From assembly GCF_026183695.1 (NCBI RefSeq), contig NZ_JAPFRD010000012.1, forward strand, positions 60,504 through 124,503: 64,000 nucleotides of DNA, given 5' to 3'. Position 1 is the first letter of the stretch. Each line of letters opens with the position of its first letter. The notes beneath the pieces were generated by a model, which was not told where the DNA came from, ran no database searches, and was given only the letters and a program-made list of their open reading frames with translations. A program made the position numbers and the translations under genes. Below are positions 49,595-59,123 of the stretch, one piece after another. This DNA is from Alteromonas aquimaris. Its GTDB lineage: Bacteria > Pseudomonadota > Gammaproteobacteria > Enterobacterales > Alteromonadaceae.

Positions 49595-50428
49595 ATGCCG
49601 CTTCAGATAGCTGTTTCCACGCCTCAGGGAATAATGGCTGAACACCTTTTATTTGAAGGCCAGCCTTACCACATTGGGCGTGCGAACACAGCTGACATTA
49701 TAATTAACCATCCCCAGATATCTCGCCAACACGCAATTTTGCGTAATATTGGGGACAAGCAATGGGCACTAAAAGATACCAGCAGTAGCGGCTGTTATAA
49801 GCTGGGTAAGAAAATTTCTTCGCTTCTTATTGATGATGAACAGTCGATTTTATTAGGCCCAGTGGTTTGCAAATTTAAACACATCAGTAATCAGGAATTA
49901 GAAAAAGCTGAAACTCATCATATCTGGCGGAAATTACAGTTACAGCAGTATTGTGCTCAACTAAACTTATGCGCAGATAGCATGTCGCTGGTACGGTTAG
50001 CCAGAGAATGTTTGATTCAATCTTTAGGCTGCGAAAGGGCTGCGTTTATTGTTCTCGATCAACACGGGAATTTTCAGCAAGGTTTGGGGTATGAACCCTG
50101 GATGGACGCACAGGATTTTTCAGGTAGTCGGACGGTGATAAAAAAAGCCATTGCACAACAGACCCCCCTTGCATTAGGCAACCTCAAAGGTAATCATGAT
50201 TACGCCATGCAGCCCAGCGTTATTCAGCATAATATTTTAGCCGCATTGTGTGTGCCCGTTTTAGTTGAGAATCAGGTGGCTGGTGTTTTATATGGCGATA
50301 ATACAATTGGACGACAATACTTTTCAGAGACTGACGTCACTTTTGCTGCATCATTAGCAAACTTTTTATCCTTAAGGTTATTATTCCACTCTATTGATCA
50401 TAAGATTTCTTTACTTCGAAGTTCGTAG
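49595..50428 (+). CDS. FHA-GAF domain signalling protein
   Basis: A 277-residue cytoplasmic protein. An FHA domain (about 20-95) has the phosphothreonine-binding residues Gly28-Arg29, Ser43 and His46 in GRANTADIIINHPQISRQH. A GAF domain (about 130-270) follows, with CERAAFIVLDQHGNF, ALCVPVLVENQVAGVLYGDN and the FSETDVTFAASLANFLSLRL ending typical of FHA-GAF proteins. It is the expected reader of a phosphorylated kinase and of a small molecule. It starts one base after the previous stop, and the kinase gene follows after 73 bases. Confidence 0.88.
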   Translation: MPLQIAVSTPQGIMAEHLLFEGQPYHIGRANTADIIINHPQISRQHAILRNIGDKQWALKDTSSSGCYKLGKKISSLLIDDEQSILLGPVVCKFKHISNQELEKAETHHIWRKLQLQQYCAQLNLCADSMSLVRLARECLIQSLGCERAAFIVLDQHGNFQQGLGYEPWMDAQDFSGSRTVIKKAIAQQTPLALGNLKGNHDYAMQPSVIQHNILAALCVPVLVENQVAGVLYGDNTIGRQYFSETDVTFAASLANFLSLRLLFHSIDHKISLLRSS

Positions 50429-50501
50429 TACGCTTAAGAGTAAGTAGAAAGTAAGAAGCTAGATGTAATAACCAACAGCTTCAAATTTCGGAGTGGTTTT
50501 A

Positions 50502-53500
50502 TTGACTGAGTCGCACGACAGCGCTTCGCCAGGGTCGCTTGATACTCAAAAACTGAATTCTGCTCAGTTATCACCTGATTCGGTACTGGCGGGGCGCTTT
50601 ACCATACGAAAAAAGCTTGGCTCTGGTGCTCAAGCAGCCGTTTATCATGCATTTGATGAGTTACTTCAGGTCGATGTCGCTCTGAAAGTTGTGGAAGGGG
50701 TGACCACCCATTCAGACCAGTTGCAGACGATACGTAATGAAGTCGTAGTCGCAAGACGTTTAAATCATCCCAATATAATTCGTGTTCATGATGTATTCGC
50801 CGATGATCAACACGTTTTTTTTACCATGGCTTATGTGCCTGGCGAGCCCCTTTTTCATCGCTTGCAACGCCCCGTGTCGAAATCCGACTACCTCATCTGG
50901 GCAAATCAGCTGCTGGATGCGGTGCACACCTGTCAACAGGCTGACGTTTTACATGGCGATATTAAACCTGACAATATTCTGATTGATGCAGAAGGCAAAC
51001 TCATCTTGATTGACTTTGGCATTGGTCAGCATGGTGAATTAAGTGAACAAACGAGTGGCCACCAACAATATTCTGCACCTGAAGTACTGCATGGTGGTAA
51101 GTCTTCGACTTTGGCGGATACCTATAGCGTAGGTAAAGTGCTACAGGAAATACTCGATCGTGTTGCACCACGTAAATTTTCTCTGTTAGATAATTTATTT
51201 AAATACAGGCAACGATTGTTTTTACGCAACTTAACCCACCCTGTTCCAATAAAGCGACCAGAAGTGTCAACCGCGTTAGCTCACCTAAACACCCGGAATT
51301 ATCCCAGAGTCATGCCTAGACCTGTGCTAGTTCTCAGCGCTATAGCGCTGATCGCAGTCGTGATGATAGGCTTCCGTTTGTTTCCCAGCAGCCCTCCCCC
51401 TTTTGTACCGACTCAACTGAATCTGATTGTTCACCACCAAAACGATATTCCTGTGTTAGGTACGATCAACCGTCTGCTGAGATTTTCGTTAAGCCAGCAT
51501 CCACAAATAAACGTGTTAGAAACTGAAACCACTCAGCCATTGATCGCTAACCTCTCCCTTAATCCCATTGACAATGCCAGTGATAGGGTTGAACTGGCCA
51601 CCCCTCTAGATGCGAATCTAATCATTACGCTTACCGCTGCGTCCACAGGAAATGAAACCTTCTTGCTTGAGGCCACGGGTTATTTGATGCCGGCCAATAA
51701 AACATTATTCTCCGTAAACACTGGATTACATACTAACGAAGTGCAAAACAATCTGGCTTCATTTTCCACCCTCATTTTGGATGCTATTGATAACCACACC
51801 AATAGTGATTTAGTCGTCCCGGATATAAACTTCCTTACCGCAAAAACAGGTGGGATAAATACGACGGATATCAGTCAGGCCGAATTTATTAAAGCGATGC
51901 AATACCATGCGCCTGATGCACCTGAAGGCTGGCTTGCTGGTGCAAATCTAGCGTGGGTTGAGGGTCGTATAGGTGAGGCAAATCAACAGCTGGAAAAATT
52001 AGCGAGTTTACCCAACCTTGATGAATATTGGCTTTTGCAAGGTAATTTTCTCAAAGCCCAAATAAACAACGACCTCAAACTTGCACAACAAACAATCGCC
52101 CGTTTGACAAAACTTTATCCTGAAAATGCCAGATTGTTAGCAATGCGTGCACAAACTCATGTATGGGCTGATAACATTGACGCTGCGCTAAAAGATTATC
52201 GTCACGCATTAAGTGTGACGCCTAAGAATGCACAACTATGGTTTGAACTTGCTCGCCAGCAAATTATTAACGGCGATATTGAAGAGGCAATCGACGAAGC
52301 GTTAACAAGATCACTGGTGTTATACCGCCAACAAGAAAACGAAGTAGGTGAGAGTTTAGTTCTAAATGCCTTCGGCGTCGCTCATTTACGGCAAGCCAAT
52401 TATACTGTAGCTCAGCGCTACTTCAACGAGGCGCTTGCATTACGAACCGCTGCTAAACACCCCTCAGAAAGAGCTACGACGCTGGCCAACATTGCTAATG
52501 TAGCAGCAATAAGGGGTGATTATACGCTAGCTGAAACATCGCTCAACGAAGCTTTACAACTTCTGGATAAACTGGGTGACAAGACTAAACAAGCACATGT
52601 ACTGGATACCTTAGGTTTCCTTTTTGAAGAACAAGGCAGATATCGGGAAGCGCTAGCTTACTACAAGCGCGGTCTGGACATGCGGGTGCAATCAAAAAAT
52701 GGAAGTAAGCAGGCAGAAAGCATGAGTAACGTTGCCTACATGCACTTTTTGATGGGTGACTTTTCTTTGGCTGATATTTATTGGCAACAAGCTAAAACCC
52801 ACTTTGAGCGAGAGGGAGACCAAACCCACCTTATCAGAACAGTTCAAAATCTCGCGCAACTGAGTCTAGTTAAAGGAGACAAATTGGCAGCCTCAAGGAG
52901 TCTTTCTGCCGTAGAGGCACAGTTACTCCCCCAGCAGACTCAAGAACACATGTACAATCAACTACTGTTTAGCTTCTTAAATTTCGCCGAGGGCAACCTT
53001 TCAGTAGCAACGCAGAATATATCCCGTGCGTTAGAACTTGCCACTGATATGGGGGATACTCGCGCGCTGTCGGAAGTAAAGCTTTGGCAAGCAGAAGTAT
53101 GTGTTTATATTGCTGACTGGCAATGTGTTCAGGAACTAATAATTGAGCTATCGGAATTGATCAACGACGTCATGAAAGAACAGCAGGCAGTACTTGCTTG
53201 GTTGCAACGTGTCGTGGATATCGAAACGCAAGGCGCGCGTTCGCTAGCTAAAATGCCAGAGGCTCTGCCTGTTGCGCCCGATACCATTCCGGTACTCACC
53301 GAACTGAAAATACTGTTGGATTTACAATATCGACTTCAGCTTTCGCCCACTAGTTTGTATATGAAACGCATAAATAAACTGGTTAAACCTGCTTATTACC
53401 AGGCTTATATGCAATGGTTATTTTTGCACGATGAAAACGAACAACTTAAATTGCAAGTTGAAACTCATCCCGACTATTGGCGCAATCACCTTTATTATCG

Positions 53501-53606
53501 AAACTTGGATGAAGCAAAAAGTCAGGCGTTGACCGAGAAATGGCTGTCAAGCCTGGACGAAACCCAGGCTCGCCAGTACCAGAGGACTTATCTTGAACGA
53601 CTCTGA
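50502..53606 (+). CDS. Membrane Ser/Thr protein kinase with periplasmic TPR domain
   Basis: About 1034 residues from TTG 50502, with GGAG eight bases upstream; GTG 50493 overlaps that site. A Hanks-type kinase domain (about 33-265) has the glycine loop GSGAQAAVYH, Lys62, catalytic HGDIKPDN (151-158) and DFG (171-173). The usual Arg before the catalytic Asp is Gly, so it is a non-RD kinase. A single membrane helix spans about 275-294. The large outer part has a beta-rich stretch and then many TPR repeats, such as AFGVAHLRQANYTVAQRYFN. It overlaps the histidine kinase gene by 14 bases. Confidence 0.92.
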   Translation: MTESHDSASPGSLDTQKLNSAQLSPDSVLAGRFTIRKKLGSGAQAAVYHAFDELLQVDVALKVVEGVTTHSDQLQTIRNEVVVARRLNHPNIIRVHDVFADDQHVFFTMAYVPGEPLFHRLQRPVSKSDYLIWANQLLDAVHTCQQADVLHGDIKPDNILIDAEGKLILIDFGIGQHGELSEQTSGHQQYSAPEVLHGGKSSTLADTYSVGKVLQEILDRVAPRKFSLLDNLFKYRQRLFLRNLTHPVPIKRPEVSTALAHLNTRNYPRVMPRPVLVLSAIALIAVVMIGFRLFPSSPPPFVPTQLNLIVHHQNDIPVLGTINRLLRFSLSQHPQINVLETETTQPLIANLSLNPIDNASDRVELATPLDANLIITLTAASTGNETFLLEATGYLMPANKTLFSVNTGLHTNEVQNNLASFSTLILDAIDNHTNSDLVVPDINFLTAKTGGINTTDISQAEFIKAMQYHAPDAPEGWLAGANLAWVEGRIGEANQQLEKLASLPNLDEYWLLQGNFLKAQINNDLKLAQQTIARLTKLYPENARLLAMRAQTHVWADNIDAALKDYRHALSVTPKNAQLWFELARQQIINGDIEEAIDEALTRSLVLYRQQENEVGESLVLNAFGVAHLRQANYTVAQRYFNEALALRTAAKHPSERATTLANIANVAAIRGDYTLAETSLNEALQLLDKLGDKTKQAHVLDTLGFLFEEQGRYREALAYYKRGLDMRVQSKNGSKQAESMSNVAYMHFLMGDFSLADIYWQQAKTHFEREGDQTHLIRTVQNLAQLSLVKGDKLAASRSLSAVEAQLLPQQTQEHMYNQLLFSFLNFAEGNLSVATQNISRALELATDMGDTRALSEVKLWQAEVCVYIADWQCVQELIIELSELINDVMKEQQAVLAWLQRVVDIETQGARSLAKMPEALPVAPDTIPVLTELKILLDLQYRLQLSPTSLYMKRINKLVKPAYYQAYMQWLFLHDENEQLKLQVETHPDYWRNHLYYRNLDEAKSQALTEKWLSSLDETQARQYQRTYLERL

Positions 53607-54288
53607 AAAAAGGACACTAATCACTGAAATTATTCGTCAGCAAGGTGTTCTGAAAGATTTGCTTCATCATGAACAGAAAGTATTTGCGGATTTAGCTAAG
53701 CGGTTATGGGCTCAACAAGAGACAGAAAAGGCCAGACTTTCGCGGGAATTACATGATGGGGTAGGTCAGTTGCTGACTGGATTGACAAGGCGCCTGCAAA
53801 CGATGGCGCATTCGGATCCTGCAGTAAGTGAACTGGCTGAAATTGCTGGATTAGCGCTTGCAGATGTACGCCAATTATCTCGCTTGATGAGCCCCACCAT
53901 TCTAGACGATCTCGGGCTAAAGCCAGCATTAAACTGGCTGTGTCGAAATTTATTTGAACATGAAGCGATTAACTATACCTGTGATGTTGACGTAGGTCCG
54001 GATTTACCTAAAGATATCAGTATACTCATTTTTCGTGTCACGCAAGAATCCTTAGTCAATTCGATTAAGCATGCACAACCAAAACAGGTAACTGTGACGG
54101 TAAAGCAAAGCTTTAACTTGGTAAAACTCAGTCTTATTGATGATGGTCAAGGCTTCTCACGAGATAAAATTACTCCTGGAGTGGGTCTAGCTAGTATGGA
54201 AGATCGCGCAAAAGCATTTAATGCAGAACTTAAAATACACTCTTCTCCTGAGCATGGAACCCGAATTTTATTAACGATACCTTTATGA
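53593..54288 (+). CDS. Soluble NarL-type histidine kinase (HisKA_3)
   Basis: A 231-residue sensor kinase starting at TTG 53593 behind AGAGGAC. It has no membrane helix and no recognisable sensor domain, only an N-terminal helix (about 1-45). The phosphoacceptor His54 is in SRELHDGVGQLL, and an HATPase domain follows with NSIKHAQPKQ (N box), DDGQGF and HGTRILLTIPL. It starts inside the kinase gene and its stop overlaps the response regulator start as ATGA, so the three proteins are translationally coupled. Input may come through the FHA-GAF protein or the Ser/Thr kinase. Confidence 0.92.
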   Translation: MNDSEKRTLITEIIRQQGVLKDLLHHEQKVFADLAKRLWAQQETEKARLSRELHDGVGQLLTGLTRRLQTMAHSDPAVSELAEIAGLALADVRQLSRLMSPTILDDLGLKPALNWLCRNLFEHEAINYTCDVDVGPDLPKDISILIFRVTQESLVNSIKHAQPKQVTVTVKQSFNLVKLSLIDDGQGFSRDKITPGVGLASMEDRAKAFNAELKIHSSPEHGTRILLTIPL

Positions 54289-54926
54289 ACATCACCGTTG
54301 TAATTGCTGACGATCACCTCTTAATGCGTCAGGGCTTAGTTCAGATGCTTAATGCCACTGATGAGATATCGGTGATTGGGGAATGTGGAGATGGCGTTGA
54401 GTTTATCGAGCAAGTTATTCGTCTGTGCCCCGATGTGGCCATAATGGATATTTCTATGCCACGCATGAGTGGACTGGTCGCTATCGACAAACTCCTTGCG
54501 CAACGGCCTGAGGCGAAGATACTTGTGCTATCTATGCACAATGAACTTGAATATGTCGAAGCCATGCAGGATGCCGGTGCGAAAGGTTATATGTTAAAGG
54601 AATCATCCAGCGAGGAATTACAAAATGCAATCGTGGCAATTGCGCAAGGCCAACGATATTTCTATACCCACAAGACAGGGATAAATTCTTCTTCACCTAC
54701 CAGCGTTGCGTCTTCCAGAGCTAATCCCCTTTCTGCGTTAACGCGGCGGGAACGGGAGGTGTTCTTCCTGGTGGCAGCAGGAAATACCAGTAAAAAAATT
54801 GCCGAACTGCTCAATATGAGTCTTAAAACGGCAGAGAATCATCGCAGTAATATCTATAAAAAGCTTAAAGTCAGTAGTTCGGCAGAGTTAATCAGGTTGG
54901 CCGGCAAAGCCGGCCTATTAGAGTGA
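54285..54926 (+). CDS. NarL/FixJ-family response regulator (LuxR-type HTH)
   Basis: A 213-residue regulator. The receiver domain has acidic residues Asp9-Asp10, phospho-acceptor Asp55 in AIMDISMPR and the Lys in KGYMLKESSSEE. The C-terminal LuxR helix-turn-helix (about 145-205) reads LTRREREVFFLVAAGNTSKK and continues IAELLNMSLKTAENHRSNI. It is the last gene of the cluster on this strand. The 7-2-7 dyads upstream of both protease genes are its best candidate targets. A GGCCGGC-AAA-GCCGGCC hairpin is encoded in its last codons. Confidence 0.95.
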   Translation: MNITVVIADDHLLMRQGLVQMLNATDEISVIGECGDGVEFIEQVIRLCPDVAIMDISMPRMSGLVAIDKLLAQRPEAKILVLSMHNELEYVEAMQDAGAKGYMLKESSSEELQNAIVAIAQGQRYFYTHKTGINSSSPTSVASSRANPLSALTRREREVFFLVAAGNTSKKIAELLNMSLKTAENHRSNIYKKLKVSSSAELIRLAGKAGLLE

Positions 54927-54932
54927 GGTCTC

Positions 54933-57392
54933 TTATTTGGTTCTGAGTTGATCAAACTCGGTGATAATATACGCCGCTTGACCGCGTGAAACAGAGTCAG
55001 ATGGCTTAAAATAAGCCTTTAAGCTGGGTTCTAAATCAAACTGCCCCTGCTCCACCTCTACCGTTACATCGAGCAAACCTAGTGCTAGTGCACTTTGTAC
55101 ATAGCCTCGCATGGCTGGTGCTATGGCATGGGTATCGACGACTTCCACCGCTTGGCCAAAGACAACCGCTACTATCGTGCTGTTTTGGTCGAATGAGGTA
55201 GCTGCTTCCTGTAACCCAAGCGCTTGAACCAATGAATAAGCAAGTTCTTCACGACTGATTTCCCGCTCAGGATTAAAAGAAGCGTCCGATTCAGGCAGCA
55301 TTACAGGTTCATCAGATTGCCCTAAATCATTAAGAATACTTCCTTTTTCACTAACAGAATTAAGCGCAGCGGCATATTCAGGCGCAGCATCAGAATAGTG
55401 AAGCTGGTTGCCCTTAGTCGACTGTCGCACGTTAGCTGACAGCGTTAATGTATCTGCCAACTCACTACGTGTAATAGCCTGATGCGGCATGAACCCTTGC
55501 GATGTAGCATCCATTAGGTGGCGGGCAGTAACGTATTCTACGAAGGGACGGCTAGGTTCACCTTGAGTATCGGCGATACCTTCAAAACCAGCGGTTTCAA
55601 GCAAACGAATGGTCACATCAACTGAACTTGGCACGCCCACACCGTTGGTGAGGCCTAATGGGTCCACTGAAACGCCACTGATGCTACCAATGCCGCGGCT
55701 GTATAGCTTCCACGTACCAGCCATACCAGGGGCCGCAGTACCTACTGCAGAACCCAGTACAGGCAGGCCAATACCGGAACCGTAACGATTACCTGCTGGA
55801 TCCTCAAGCACAAAAGCGGTCGCAGTTTCGATTCTTGCACTCGCCACAACCATGGCGACGTTTTCTTGTACTTCAAATGTTTCGGTAGGTGATTCGCCGG
55901 CGGGTAAGTACGTAGTTGTCAGCGTAAAACTGTCCCCTTCAGTCACCAGCGCATTTGCGTTAAAGTCTCGGTTTTGTTTTACCGTATCACCAAAAACTTC
56001 TTCACCATTCACCACGGCAGTTACCGCTGCGTGAGCATTCACATAGCCTGCACCCGCTTCCCATTCAGCTAACCCAGCCATAGGGGTTGCAGTATTCTGT
56101 AATATACGCTTCACATCCTGCCACTGTAGCGTCGGGTCTGCCTCCAGCATTAAGGCGACAATACCTGATACGTGTGGAGCCGCCATAGAAGTACCGCTGG
56201 ATACTGTATAGAAAGGCAAATGTTCAGGGGCAATCATTTCTGCATCGTTCTGTGCACTCAAGCCACCTAAACTTGAAGTAGATGCGCGAGCGGAAATAAC
56301 ATCAACACCGGGCGCTGTGATAGTAGGGCGATCTTGCCAGGTGAAAACTTCTCCACCTACTACTACTTCACCACCCTTGCCATCTACACCACGCGAGCTA
56401 AATTCGGCTAAATCACCATTTTTGTCACCAGCAGCAACAGTAATTACCCAAGGAGCCTTTTTAAAGTTACCAGTAATAGTCGACTCACCCGGACCAGAAT
56501 TGCCGGCAGAAAAAACGGTGATAATGCCACGATCCGCTAAGGTCTTGGTCGCAACATTGGTTGGATGATCGGGATTAAACTCTGAGCCTACATCACTGGT
56601 ACTGCCAAAAGAATTTGAAATTACCCGTATGCCGTAATTGAACTGATGTGTAAGTGCGTAATCAAATCCGCCCAAGGTATCCAGAATAAATAGACCGGCG
56701 CCTGAACCATAACCAATGATATCTGCACCTGGTGCGACACCTGCGTGTAAGCCTCCACTCTTAGCCCCGTTACCGCCTACCGTACCAGCTACATGAGTAC
56801 CGTGACCACCACCAATGTCAGTATTAGTAACGTTTTCCTGATAGGTTATTGGAAGCATGCTATCCAAACTGTGTAGATTAGTTTGCGCTAATACATTTTG
56901 TACAACATGATGGGGAAATGCTAAGTCACCATGGGTACCATCAACGCCCGAATCGTTTACCACCACGCCAATGCCTCGACCTGAGTAAGGCACCCCATTG
57001 TTGCGTAAATTTTTATCTGCGCGCATGGCTTGTACACCGGTGATTTGTGTCGACTCATGGTTTTCTAATACCAATTTGTCGTTATTCCATACCGATATGA
57101 CATCTGCGCGTGCGTATAATTGATTAATTTGCGCCTGTGTGGCTATTAAGCCGACGATAGGAAGGTTCTGTAAACTAACGCCTTTGTCTATGCCAAGTGA
57201 TTGAATGGCATTAAGTTGCTCCGTTGTAGGCGCACCATCGCCGTCAAAGGTTACGATTACCTGATGTAAGCCTAGCGGGTCGGCATTTAGTTTTTCTGCC
57301 AGTTCATCATCAAAAGTTTTTGCTTGCACGCTGCAGGGTAATGTCACAGCTATAGCTAATGAAACCAGTGATTTAGATTTAAATACGTTCAT
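54933..57392 (-). CDS. Secreted subtilisin-like serine protease with SLH-like repeats (B)
   Basis: An 819-residue paralogue of protease A with the same architecture. A signal peptide (SLVSLAIAVTLPCSVQA) is followed by an I9-type propeptide (about 42-108) and an S8 domain with Asp147 in NDSGVDGTH, His197 in GGGHGTHVAG and Ser402 in SGTSMAAPH. Three C-terminal SLH-like repeats start near residue 599 (GIADTQGEPSRPFVEYVTAR). It converges on the response regulator gene with six bases between. The ATG lies behind GAGGTGTGTT. Its upstream region holds two candidate regulator sites and a hairpin with a T run. Confidence 0.94.
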   Translation of the reverse strand: MNVFKSKSLVSLAIAVTLPCSVQAKTFDDELAEKLNADPLGLHQVIVTFDGDGAPTTEQLNAIQSLGIDKGVSLQNLPIVGLIATQAQINQLYARADVISVWNNDKLVLENHESTQITGVQAMRADKNLRNNGVPYSGRGIGVVVNDSGVDGTHGDLAFPHHVVQNVLAQTNLHSLDSMLPITYQENVTNTDIGGGHGTHVAGTVGGNGAKSGGLHAGVAPGADIIGYGSGAGLFILDTLGGFDYALTHQFNYGIRVISNSFGSTSDVGSEFNPDHPTNVATKTLADRGIITVFSAGNSGPGESTITGNFKKAPWVITVAAGDKNGDLAEFSSRGVDGKGGEVVVGGEVFTWQDRPTITAPGVDVISARASTSSLGGLSAQNDAEMIAPEHLPFYTVSSGTSMAAPHVSGIVALMLEADPTLQWQDVKRILQNTATPMAGLAEWEAGAGYVNAHAAVTAVVNGEEVFGDTVKQNRDFNANALVTEGDSFTLTTTYLPAGESPTETFEVQENVAMVVASARIETATAFVLEDPAGNRYGSGIGLPVLGSAVGTAAPGMAGTWKLYSRGIGSISGVSVDPLGLTNGVGVPSSVDVTIRLLETAGFEGIADTQGEPSRPFVEYVTARHLMDATSQGFMPHQAITRSELADTLTLSANVRQSTKGNQLHYSDAAPEYAAALNSVSEKGSILNDLGQSDEPVMLPESDASFNPEREISREELAYSLVQALGLQEAATSFDQNSTIVAVVFGQAVEVVDTHAIAPAMRGYVQSALALGLLDVTVEVEQGQFDLEPSLKAYFKPSDSVSRGQAAYIITEFDQLRTK

Positions 57393-57449
57393 AACACACC
57401 TCAGTTCTATTTACTCAGCCAGTATCTAAAAATTACCTTGCCACTGAAA

Positions 57450-57465
57450 TGAGGAGTTACCCCTA
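57450..57465 (-). promoter_or_regulatory. Proximal degenerate 7-2-7 site of the second subtilase gene
   Basis: Read on the minus strand: TAGGGGT-AA-CTCCTCA. One half-site is good, the other degenerate, with the same central AA as the site of protease A. A -10-like GATACT lies at 57421-57426, 34 bases from the dyad centre, close to the 37 bases in the other promoter. The predicted leader would be about 25 bases long. Confidence 0.4.
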
Positions 57466-57534
57466 TTACACAACAGGGCCGAAGTATGAAGGTTTTCGTT
57501 GCGCTGAAAAACGGGAGCGTACTGTGTAGGATAA

Positions 57535-57569
57535 TAAAAAACCCCTCCTAAACATCGGAGGGGCAAAAA
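57535..57569 (-). terminator. Intrinsic terminator upstream of protease B
   Basis: A perfect stem CCCCTCC/GGAGGGG (57542-57548 with 57557-57563) is followed on the minus strand by T6. It stands between tufB's own terminator and the protease B gene. It may be a backup tufB terminator or an attenuator in a long leader that starts at the distal 7-2-7 site. Confidence 0.8.
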
Positions 57570-57689
57570 TTGAATAATCTAGACTACTTGGCCGCTCTGG
57601 CCACTAGTGTTACTCGGGAGGCTCACGTTTGGTGAAGTAAAAAGTAATTTTACGCTGGCAATATTGGCTGAAAAGGTAAGCGGTGGCTA

Positions 57690-57705
57690 TAGGGGGTTCC
57701 CCCTA
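57690..57705 (-). promoter_or_regulatory. Distal perfect 7-2-7 palindrome upstream of protease B
   Basis: TAGGGGG-TT-CCCCCTA on the plus strand is a perfect inverted repeat. With its flanks it matches the block at 46077-46098 in nearly every base (CTATAGGGG-type outer arm and AGAT on the other side). It lies about 300 bases before the protease B start, with no other gene between. Confidence 0.5.
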
Positions 57706-57821
57706 GATTAAAGACTGCCTGATTCCTGGCAAGCGATTTCATTATACAAAAAACTAAAAAATAGTACGTTGCACAAGATTTGCAAAAGCCCTGGGAATTT
57801 AAATGGACGTGGATTAAAACG

Positions 57822-57849
57822 AAAAAAGGCCGCTTGCGCGACCTTTTTT
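57822..57849 (-). terminator. tufB terminator
   Basis: The hairpin AAAAAAGGTCGC-GCAA-GCGGCCTTTTTT (one G-T pair) lies 23 bases after the tufB stop and ends in a T run. Confidence 0.9.
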
Positions 57850-57872
57850 AGATGACTCGATGTCAGATAAGA

Positions 57873-59057
57873 TTATTCAATAATCTTAGAAACAACACCA
57901 GCACCTACAGTACGACCACCTTCACGGATTGCGAAGCGTAGACCTTCGTCCATCGCGATTGGTGCAATCAGTTCAACTTCAAACTTAAGGTTGTCGCCAG
58001 GCATTACCATTTCAACGCCTTCTGGAAGCTGTACCGCGCCCGTTACGTCAGTTGTACGGAAGTAGAACTGAGGACGGTAGCCTTTAAAGAATGGCGTATG
58101 ACGGCCACCTTCGTCTTTGCTTAGTACGTAAACTTCTGCTTCGAACTTAGTGTGAGGAGTGATTGAACCAGGCTTAGCCAGTACTTGACCACGCTCAACG
58201 TCATCACGCTTAGTACCACGTAGTAGTACACCAACGTTCTCACCTGCACGACCTTCGTCAAGCAGCTTACGGAACATTTCAACACCAGTACAAGTCGTCT
58301 TAGTAGTATCTTTGATACCAACGATTTCTACTTCTTCACCAACTTTAACAATACCTTGCTCTACACGGCCTGTTACAACAGTACCACGACCAGAGATTGA
58401 GAATACGTCTTCGATTGGAAGAATGAACGGCTTGTCGATGGCACGCTCTGGCTCTGGGATGTATGAATCAAGTGCTTCACCTAACTCAACAATTTTCTTT
58501 TCCCACTCTTCGTCGCCTTCAAGGGCTTTAAGTGCAGAACCTTTGATTACTGGCAGGTCATCACCTGGGAATTCGTATTCGTTAAGAAGTTCACGAACTT
58601 CCATTTCTACCAATTCTAGTAATTCTTCATCATCTACCATGTCACACTTGTTCATGAATACGATGATGTAAGGTACACCTACCTGACGACCTAGAAGGAT
58701 GTGCTCACGAGTCTGTGGCATTGGGCCATCAGTCGCAGCTACTACCAGGATTGCTCCGTCCATCTGTGCCGCACCAGTGATCATGTTTTTAACATAATCA
58801 GCGTGTCCAGGACAGTCTACGTGCGCGTAGTGACGGCTTGGCGTGTCATATTCTACGTGTGAAGTAGAGATGGTGATACCACGAGCCTTTTCTTCAGGCG
58901 CGTTATCGATTTGATCAAAAGCCTGAGCTGAACCACCGTAAGTCTTTGCCAAAACAGTAGTGATCGCTGCAGTCAGAGTGGTTTTACCGTGGTCAACGTG
59001 GCCGATTGTTCCCACGTTTACATGGGGTTTCGTACGTTCAAACTTTTCTTTTGCCAT
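57873..59057 (-). CDS. tufB: Elongation factor Tu
   Basis: A 394-residue translation GTPase that brings aminoacyl-tRNA to the ribosome. The GTPase motifs are GHVDHGKT (about 19-26), DCPGHAD and NKCDMVDD, followed by the two beta-barrel domains. Codon use is strongly biased, as expected of a very highly expressed gene. It lies directly behind four tRNA genes in the conserved order thrU-tyrU-glyT-thrT-tufB and is probably transcribed with them. Only one tuf copy is in the window. Confidence 0.99.
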   Translation of the reverse strand: MAKEKFERTKPHVNVGTIGHVDHGKTTLTAAITTVLAKTYGGSAQAFDQIDNAPEEKARGITISTSHVEYDTPSRHYAHVDCPGHADYVKNMITGAAQMDGAILVVAATDGPMPQTREHILLGRQVGVPYIIVFMNKCDMVDDEELLELVEMEVRELLNEYEFPGDDLPVIKGSALKALEGDEEWEKKIVELGEALDSYIPEPERAIDKPFILPIEDVFSISGRGTVVTGRVEQGIVKVGEEVEIVGIKDTTKTTCTGVEMFRKLLDEGRAGENVGVLLRGTKRDDVERGQVLAKPGSITPHTKFEAEVYVLSKDEGGRHTPFFKGYRPQFYFRTTDVTGAVQLPEGVEMVMPGDNLKFEVELIAPIAMDEGLRFAIREGGRTVGAGVVSKIIE

Positions 59058-59123
59058 TTCTATTATCCCAGCAAAGTAGTGTAATAATTCGATTATCTAA
59101 ACAAACATGAGCTGGGGAGAAAC

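Noticed and set aside
54899..54915. GGCCGGC-AAA-GCCGGCC hairpin as a terminator
   Set aside because: It lies inside the coding sequence of the response regulator and has no T run. It may have some role at the convergent junction but cannot be called.
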